Below are positions 4,979 to 9,924 of a stretch of DNA of 9,924 nt, in pieces. Source of the stretch: Collinsella sp. GTDB taxonomy: Bacteria > Actinomycetota > Coriobacteriia > Coriobacteriales > Coriobacteriaceae. The notes below the pieces were generated by a model. The model saw only the letters and a program-made list of their open reading frames with translations, searched no databases and was not told the DNA's origin. The DNA lies in the NCBI GenBank assembly GCA_019414465.1, contig DXLY01000069.1:1-9924 (forward strand). Reading direction: 5' to 3'. Made by a program: the position numbers and the translations under genes. Numbering within the stretch: position 1 is the stretch's first letter; each line of letters opens with the position of its first letter.

Positions 4979-6736
4979 ATGAACGAGATTAAGTGCCCGC
5001 ATTGCGGCGAAGTTTTTAAGGTCGATGCGTCCGGCTATACGGATATCGTCAAGCAAGTACGCGATGCCGAGTTTTCGCGCGACCTGGACGAGCGTGTGAA
5101 GGCAGTCCAGCGCGAGGGCGAGCAGGCGCTGGAGCTTGAGCGCTCGCGTTCGACGGCTGCCTTGCAAAAGGCAGAGTCTCAGCGCAACGCTCAGCTTGCC
5201 GAGCAGAAGAACGCTGCAGCTCAGCAGCTGGCACAAGAAGTCGCCAAGCGCGATGCCGAGCTTGCCGAGCTGCGTGCCAAGCTTGAGGGCGCTGCCGCAG
5301 AGCGCGAGAGTGCAAGCCAGCGCGCGGCGGTTGAGGCCCGTGCCGATGCTCAAAAAGAGAATGCCGAACTCCAGCGTGAGATTGATAGCCTGCGTGCGCA
5401 GCTTGGGCGCAAAGATGACGAAGCAAAGCTTGCCGAGTCGGCGGCGCGCAACGCTGCTCAAAACGATTTAGCTGCACGCGACGCTCAGATTGCCGAGCTG
5501 CAGGCCAGGCTTGCCGCGGCGGACAAGGCCCAGGAGATGGCGCTTGCCGCTGCCGCGGCAGAGTCGCAGCGTGAGCTCGATGCCGCTCGCAGCGAGGCCG
5601 AGCGCGCGCTTGCTGACTATCGCGCGAAGGTGCAAGAGAAGTTTTCCGCCGCAAAGGCTCAGTCCGAGCAAGAGGCCGAGGGCCTGCGTGCCCAGCTGCG
5701 CGAGCAGGAACTGATGGCAAAAATGAACCTGTCAGAGGCGGTCGCCGCGGCGGAACGAGAGCGCGATGAGGCACGTGCCAAGCTGACGAGCGAGCTGGCG
5801 GTGCGCGATTCTCGCGAGGAGCAAGCCAAGGCGGCACACGAGCTCGAGCTTGCGCAGGCCAAGCGCGCGAGCGATGACCTGATTCGTTACAAGGATGAAG
5901 AGATTGAGCGCCTTAAGGACATGAAGGTTCGCCTGTCTACCAAGATGGTGGGCGAGTCGCTCGAGCAGCATTGCGAGACCGAGTTCAACCGTCTGCGCAT
6001 GACGGCGTTTCCCAATGCGTACTTCGAGAAAGATAACGATGCGTCCGAGGGCACCAAGGGCGACTTTATTTTCCGCGAATGTGACGCGAGCGGCAACGAG
6101 GTCATTTCGATTATGTTCGAGATGAAAAACGAGAACGACGAGACCGCGACCAAGCATAAAAACGAGGACTTCTTTAAGAAACTCGATCACGATCGTCGCC
6201 AGAAAGGCTGCGAGTATGCGGTGCTCTGCACCCTGCTGGAGCCTGAGAGTGAGCTCTATAACGCGGGCATCGTCGACGTGAGTTACCGCTATGAGAAGAT
6301 GTACGTGATCCGCCCGCAGTTCTTCATTCCCATGATTACGCTGCTGCGCAACGCCGCCATGGGTTCGCTGCGCTATAAGCAGGAGCTAGCGGAGTACAAA
6401 CAGCAGAATATCGATGTCACGAACTTCGAAGCCAAGATGGAAAAGTTCAAGAATGATTTCGGTCGCAACTACGAGATCGCGAGCCGCAAGTTCCAAACGG
6501 CGATCGATGAGATCGACAAGACGATTAGCCATCTGCAGAAAACCAAGGAGGCGTTGCTGTCCTCCGAGAACAATCTGCGCCTTGCCAACAAGAAAGCCGA
6601 CGATCTTACCATTCGCAAGCTCACGTGGGGCAACAAGACCATGAAGGCGGCGTTTGACGAGGCACGCGGGGCTGCGCCAGAGACAAACGATGAGCCAGCC
6701 GAGGCGGATTCGTATGAGGTCGAGGATGCCGAGTAG
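4979..6736 (+). CDS. DUF2130 protein: coiled coil plus PD-(D/E)XK-like domain
   Basis: A 585-aa protein of the DUF2130 family. Residues 1-20 hold one CxxC knuckle (C6, C9), possibly half of a zinc site. Residues about 25-318 are an alanine/glutamate/arginine-rich coiled coil, presumably for dimerisation or a filamentous shape. Residues about 325-470 form the conserved domain: helix GESLEQHCETEF, then GDFIFRE (D362), then IMFEMKNE (E381, K383), a D...ExK layout like PD-(D/E)XK nucleases. A second helical region (480-560) follows and the C-terminus is acidic. The domain suggests DNA or RNA cleavage or binding, but activity is not established for the family as far as I know. GAGGAG (4968-4973) is 5 bases before ATG. 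It is monocistronic, between two terminators. No promoter stands out at 4921-4960. Confidence 0.88.
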   Translation: MNEIKCPHCGEVFKVDASGYTDIVKQVRDAEFSRDLDERVKAVQREGEQALELERSRSTAALQKAESQRNAQLAEQKNAAAQQLAQEVAKRDAELAELRAKLEGAAAERESASQRAAVEARADAQKENAELQREIDSLRAQLGRKDDEAKLAESAARNAAQNDLAARDAQIAELQARLAAADKAQEMALAAAAAESQRELDAARSEAERALADYRAKVQEKFSAAKAQSEQEAEGLRAQLREQELMAKMNLSEAVAAAERERDEARAKLTSELAVRDSREEQAKAAHELELAQAKRASDDLIRYKDEEIERLKDMKVRLSTKMVGESLEQHCETEFNRLRMTAFPNAYFEKDNDASEGTKGDFIFRECDASGNEVISIMFEMKNENDETATKHKNEDFFKKLDHDRRQKGCEYAVLCTLLEPESELYNAGIVDVSYRYEKMYVIRPQFFIPMITLLRNAAMGSLRYKQELAEYKQQNIDVTNFEAKMEKFKNDFGRNYEIASRKFQTAIDEIDKTISHLQKTKEALLSSENNLRLANKKADDLTIRKLTWGNKTMKAAFDEARGAAPETNDEPAEADSYEVEDAE

Positions 6737-6756
6737 GGGATAGCGTATCGCGCAAA

Positions 6757-6794
6757 AAGCGGGGCCGCTGGCGATGTTGCCAGCGGCCCCGCTT
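6757..6794. terminator. Bidirectional terminator between DUF2130 and helicase genes
   Basis: Arms 6757-6772 and 6779-6794 are perfectly complementary over 16 bp around the loop GATGTT. On the minus strand the stem runs into five U residues (from AAAAA at 6754-6758), a classic intrinsic terminator for the helicase gene. On the plus strand a broken T-rich run (TTCGTTTC) follows, enough for weaker termination of the DUF2130 gene. Confidence 0.88.
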
Positions 6795-6816
6795 CGTTTC
6801 GCCCCATTGCGCCCGG

Positions 6817-9498
6817 CTAGTCTTCGAGCAGGTCCTCGATAAAGCCGACACGGTAGTTCTTGAAGATGACCTCGCCGCCGTCTTGCGTGGCATCCAGGTC
6901 GACGTCGCCCATGATGCCAAAATCGTGGTCGCCATCCTCGTCGGCAAAGATCTGGTGCACGTGCCATACGTGCGCGGTCTTCTCGTCGGACTCATCGATG
7001 GAAAACATTGCGGCACTGCGGGCGTCTCCGTCGGTGAGGATCTCCTCGTGCTGCTCATGGTAGGCATCGAGGGCCTTTTGCCAGCGGATCTCGCTCATGC
7101 CCCAGTCGTCGTCGAGTTCGCCCAGGTCGCGAATGTGCTCGCGGGCGGCAAGGGTCACGCGGCGGAAGAGCGCGTTGCGCACCAGCAGGGTGCAGCCACG
7201 GCGGTCTTCCACGACTTCATCGATGCCCTGCGGCGGTGCGGCGTCGAGTGCAGCGGGGTTGCCGGCGTTCTCCCACTCGTCCACCAGGCTCGAGTCGACC
7301 GAGCGCACCACAAAGCCGAGCCACGAGATGATGTCGCGCAGGCGCTCGTCGCGCTTCTCGATCGGTACGGTGCGGTCGAGCGAACGGTAAGCCTCTGCCA
7401 GGTAGCGCAGCAAAATGCCCTCGGAGCGGGCGATGCCGAGCTTTTGAATGTAGCCCTTAAAATCGCTCGCGCTTTCCAGCATATCGCGCAGGACGCTCTT
7501 GGGAGAGAGCTGGTAGTCGTTTGCCCAGGGTACTTCCTGGCAGTACTTGTCAAAAGCGGCATCGAGCAGGTCCTCGAGCGGCTTTTCGTACGTGACGTCC
7601 TGAATGCGCTCCAGGCGCTCCTCGTATTCGACGCCGTCGGCCTTCATCTCGGCCATGGCGCGGTCGCGCGCGGCACGCTCCTGGGCGCGGAGCACCTGTT
7701 TGGGGTCCTCGAGCGTGGCCTCGACCATACTGATGAGGTCCATGGTATAGGTCTCACTTTCGGGGTCGAGCAGCTCCAGCGCGGCAAGCAAAAAGGGCGA
7801 GAGCGGCTGGTCGAGCGCAAAGTCCTCGGGCAAGTCGACCGTCAGTGCGTAGTCGATGTCCGGCGCGGCGTCAGCCGGAGCGTCGGGTGCGGGCGGCACC
7901 TCGGTGCGCACGACGACGCCGGAGTCGATGAGCGTGGCGAAGATCTCGTCGGCACGAACCTCGAGCTTCGCCTTTTCCTCGGGCGTTTGCAGGCTTGTCT
8001 CGATAAGGTCGTGCACGCGGGCGCGGGCGTCGCCGCCCTGCTCGACCACGCTAATCACCATGGAGTGTGTGATGCGAAGGCGCGGCTTGAGCGTTTCGGG
8101 CTGCGTCTCGATCAGGCGCTCAAAGGTCTGCTTGTTCCAGGTGACAAAGCCCTCGGGGGCCTTCTTCTTTTTAATCTTGCGGAGCTTCTTGGGGTCGTCG
8201 CCCGCCTTGGCCATGAGCTTGGCGTTTTCGATCTCGTGCTCAGGCGCCTCGGCAATTACCATGCCCTCGGTATCGAAGCCCGAGCGGCCGGCGCGACCGG
8301 CAATCTGGTGGAACTCGCGGGCGCGCAGGCGACGCATCTTGTAGCCGTCGAACTTGGTGAGCGCGGTGAGCACCACGGTGTGGATGGGTACGTTGATGCC
8401 GACACCGAGCGTGTCGGTGCCGCAGATGACGGGCAGCAAGCCCTGCTGCGCCAGGCGCTCGACCAGCAGACGATAGCGCGGCAACATACCGGCATGGTGC
8501 ACGCCGACGCCGCATCCGAGCAAGCGCTTAAGAATCTTGCCAAAGGCCGTCGAGAAGCTCGTGCCCTTGGCTGCCTCCTTGATGGCCTCGCGCTGCTCCT
8601 TGCTGGCAATGCCGAAGTTGGCGAGCGACTGTGCCGTCGCAAGTGCGGCATCCTGGCTAAAGTGCACGATATAGAGCGGGGCCTCGCCGCGGCGCATCGC
8701 GAGCTCGACCGTGCCTTCGAGGGAGGTCGTCACATAGCCGTAGCTCAGCGGAACAGGGCGCGGGGCATCGACGACTAGGTCGCACGTGGCACCGGTGTGC
8801 TCCTCGAGTGAGGCAGCGATGGCGGTGACATTGCCGAGCGTGGCGCTCATGAGCATAAACTGCGTGTGGGGCAGGGTGAGCAGTGGCACCTGCCAGGCCC
8901 AGCCGCGGTCGGGGTCGGCAAAGTAGTGGAACTCGTCCATGGCCACGCAGCCCACGTCGGCGTCCTCGCCCTCGCGCAGCGCATCGTTGGCAAGGATTTC
9001 GGCCGTGCAGCAGATGACGGGCGCCTTGGTGTTGATATGCGTGTCGCCGGTAATCATGCCTACGTTATCGCGGCCGAGCACCTGCACCAGGTCGAAAAAC
9101 TTTTCGCTGACCAGGGCCTTGATGGGGGCCGTGTAATAACAGCGCTTGCCCTGCGCCATGCCCATAAAGAGCATGCCCAGCGCGACAAGCGACTTACCCG
9201 AGCCGGTCGGCGTGCCTAAGATGACGTGATCGCCGGCGGCCAGGTCCATGAGGGCCTCTTCCTGGTGGTCCCACAGCTCAATGCCGCGGTCGCTCGTCCA
9301 TTCAAAGAAGCGTTCGAAGGACTGATCGGGCGTGAGCCACGGCTCGGGCTCGCTGCCGTCCTCGGGCTCCCACCAGGTGGGGGAGAGTGCGCCGAGCGAG
9401 CCGAACTCTGCCTCGGTTCCCGTGCCGCCCGAGAATGAGCTGGCAGCGCCGGCGCCGGAGACGGTGCTGGCGGCGGTATCTGTCGTGCTTTGCGTCAT
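6817..9498 (-). CDS. Ski2-like DEAD/DEAH-box helicase with DUF3516-type C-terminus
   Basis: An 893-aa superfamily 2 helicase. Motifs in order: Q-like WDHQEEAL (76-83), Walker A GTPTGSGKS (95-103), Ia TAPIKALVSEK (123-133), TAEIL (165-169), Walker B DEFH (188-191), SAT (218-220), VHHAGMLP (333-340), V TDTLGVGINVP (361-371) and VI QIAGRAGRSGFD (398-409). These match the Ski2/Mtr4/HelY group, 3'-5' RNA or DNA helicases. Residues about 440-893 correspond to the DUF3516 region of actinobacterial homologues. The first 45 residues are Ser/Gly/Ala-rich and probably disordered. The likely role is RNA turnover or ribosome-related remodelling in the cytoplasm; this is inferred from the family. The ribosome binding site before 9498 is weak (AGAGAAAG), so a later start is possible but would have to precede residue 70. 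It is convergent with the DUF2130 gene. Confidence 0.94.
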   Translation of the reverse strand: MTQSTTDTAASTVSGAGAASSFSGGTGTEAEFGSLGALSPTWWEPEDGSEPEPWLTPDQSFERFFEWTSDRGIELWDHQEEALMDLAAGDHVILGTPTGSGKSLVALGMLFMGMAQGKRCYYTAPIKALVSEKFFDLVQVLGRDNVGMITGDTHINTKAPVICCTAEILANDALREGEDADVGCVAMDEFHYFADPDRGWAWQVPLLTLPHTQFMLMSATLGNVTAIAASLEEHTGATCDLVVDAPRPVPLSYGYVTTSLEGTVELAMRRGEAPLYIVHFSQDAALATAQSLANFGIASKEQREAIKEAAKGTSFSTAFGKILKRLLGCGVGVHHAGMLPRYRLLVERLAQQGLLPVICGTDTLGVGINVPIHTVVLTALTKFDGYKMRRLRAREFHQIAGRAGRSGFDTEGMVIAEAPEHEIENAKLMAKAGDDPKKLRKIKKKKAPEGFVTWNKQTFERLIETQPETLKPRLRITHSMVISVVEQGGDARARVHDLIETSLQTPEEKAKLEVRADEIFATLIDSGVVVRTEVPPAPDAPADAAPDIDYALTVDLPEDFALDQPLSPFLLAALELLDPESETYTMDLISMVEATLEDPKQVLRAQERAARDRAMAEMKADGVEYEERLERIQDVTYEKPLEDLLDAAFDKYCQEVPWANDYQLSPKSVLRDMLESASDFKGYIQKLGIARSEGILLRYLAEAYRSLDRTVPIEKRDERLRDIISWLGFVVRSVDSSLVDEWENAGNPAALDAAPPQGIDEVVEDRRGCTLLVRNALFRRVTLAAREHIRDLGELDDDWGMSEIRWQKALDAYHEQHEEILTDGDARSAAMFSIDESDEKTAHVWHVHQIFADEDGDHDFGIMGDVDLDATQDGGEVIFKNYRVGFIEDLLED

Positions 9499-9523
9499 GT
9501 GGTAACTTTCTCTCGCGTTTGTC

Positions 9524-9558
9524 CGCCATCCATTATGGCGTAGCGTCGCATCGATGCG
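9524..9558 (-). promoter_or_regulatory. Possible helicase promoter and palindrome
   Basis: On the minus strand CATAAT (9532-9537) matches the -10 consensus at five of six positions and lies about 34 bases before the helicase start. It sits inside an inverted repeat (CGCCAT 9524-9529, ATGGCG 9535-9540). A perfect 12-bp palindrome, CGCATCGATGCG, lies at 9547-9558, where the spacer between -10 and -35 would be. No good -35 is visible, so a regulator may be needed. Confidence 0.35.
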
Positions 9559-9618
9559 TTCGCAGGCAAGAAAATGCAGGAAATGGGCGTTCTGCCAGCC
9601 GTTTGGTGCAGTCGCCAG

Positions 9619-9741
9619 CTAAGTGAGTAGACTTTTTGCGATATCGCGAGCACATGGTTTTTACGCAAGGGCTCTACCTGCGGTTTTAGTTTTCGCCATA
9701 CGGGTTGTGCTTGGTTGTTGCCAAAAAGTCTACTCACTTAG
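9619..9741. repeat. 123-bp inverted-repeat element (MITE-like)
   Basis: The left end CTAAGTGAGTAGACTTTTTG (9619-9638) and the right end (9722-9741) are perfect 20-bp inverted copies. A further inverted pair, AGCACA (9649-9654) and TGTGCT (9706-9711), lies exactly 10 bases inside each end. The 83-base centre has no gene. Outer TA steps (9620-9621 and 9739-9740) would fit a TA target duplication of the IS630/mariner kind, but this is not proven. Short open frames crossing it start with the same 'SRLF' peptide on both strands only because of the repeat. It lies between the helicase promoter region and the end of the next gene. Confidence 0.7.
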
Positions 9742-9806
9742 GTTTGAGGGCCGTTCGTCGGCACCTATTTGCGTTTGGTTACCGGCGCAGCGACTGTCAA
9801 AAGCCC

Positions 9807-9923
9807 CTAGGACTCCTGCGGCAGGCGCTTCTTGCCCTTGCGGGCGCGGTTTCTAAAGTTCTCGACGGCTTCTTCCATGCCCAGAGGCACATAGGTGAGC
9901 TCATCGAGGTTATCGGGCAGGTA
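9807..9923 (-). CDS. 3' end of an unidentified gene
   Basis: The last 38 codons of a gene entering from the right edge, ending with TAG at 9807-9809. The visible part contains LDELTYVPLGMEEAVENF and then a basic tail (RNRARKGKKR) before LPQES. Codon use is typical of the window (GAG, CTG, CGC, AAG preferred), which supports it as real coding sequence. I do not recognise the family; a basic C-terminal tail is often nucleic-acid or membrane associated, but that is not evidence of function. No clear terminator is seen between its stop and the repeat at 9741. Confidence 0.65.
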   Translation of the reverse strand, partial: YLPDNLDELTYVPLGMEEAVENFRNRARKGKKRLPQES

Positions 9924-9924
9924 G

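Noticed and set aside
6883..8778. Open frame of 631 codons on the plus strand opposite the helicase gene
   Set aside because: It is the antisense shadow of a high-GC gene; the minus-strand frame carries every helicase motif and the plus-strand product shows no domain.
4979..9498. The possibility that the DUF2130 protein and the DUF3516 helicase form one defence system
   Set aside because: They are convergent, separated by a strong bidirectional terminator, and both families occur widely outside defence islands; adjacency alone is not enough.
9495..9856. Open frames 9495-9737 (minus) and 9623-9856 (plus), both starting with an SRLF peptide
   Set aside because: They begin at the inverted copies of the 20-bp repeat and have no ribosome binding site or domain; the shared start is a product of the repeat.
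1..9924. CRISPR arrays, tRNA or rRNA genes, prophage genes
   Set aside because: No regularly spaced repeats, no cloverleaf or rRNA-like stretches, and no phage structural or integrase genes were seen.

Overview
This window most likely comes from a high-GC, anaerobic gut actinobacterium of the Coriobacteriia, probably Collinsella or a close relative. That placement is inferred from base composition, the protein families and the repeat types; I could run no database search. Supporting signs are a rubrerythrin for peroxide defence, a fermentative alcohol/aldehyde dehydrogenase pair, an actinobacterial-type DUF3516 helicase, and many G+C-rich codons alternating with AT-rich promoter regions.

Layout. 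(1) 1-413, minus strand: start of a rubrerythrin with an N-terminal rubredoxin domain, cut by the window edge, with its own leader and promoter. (2) 414-669: divergent intergenic region holding that promoter and two 18-bp operator-like sites that resemble the Rex (NADH sensor) box. (3) 670-3278, plus strand: an operon of iron-type alcohol dehydrogenase and aldehyde dehydrogenase, likely a redox-balancing alcohol/aldehyde/acid module. (4) 3279-3701: a long hairpin just after the operon, then a 27-codon gene for a hydrophobic peptide whose ribosome binding site is buried in a strong leader hairpin, with a possible antisense promoter downstream. This looks like a type I toxin-antitoxin locus. (5) 3702-4838, plus strand: small HIRAN-domain protein, a 59-aa highly charged protein, and a calcineurin-like metallophosphoesterase. 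(6) 4839-4920: a perfect 22-bp palindromic repeat fused to a rho-independent terminator. (7) 4979-6736, plus strand: DUF2130 protein with a zinc-ribbon-like start, long coiled coil and PD-(D/E)XK-like nuclease signature. (8) 6757-6794: terminator between convergent genes. (9) 6817-9498, minus strand: large Ski2-like DEAD/DEAH helicase with a DUF3516-type C-terminal region. (10) 9499-9806: helicase promoter region and a 123-bp inverted-repeat element resembling a MITE. (11) 9807-9923, minus strand: last 38 codons of an unidentified gene.

How the genes may work together. The dehydrogenase pair with Rex-like sites is a coherent redox-controlled unit. The HIRAN, phosphoesterase, DUF2130 and helicase genes all suggest nucleic-acid handling, but they lie in separate transcription units split by terminators, so I do not claim they form one system. 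The most novel-looking items are the candidate type I toxin locus, the Rex-like operators, and the two inverted-repeat elements at 4839-4891 and 9619-9741.
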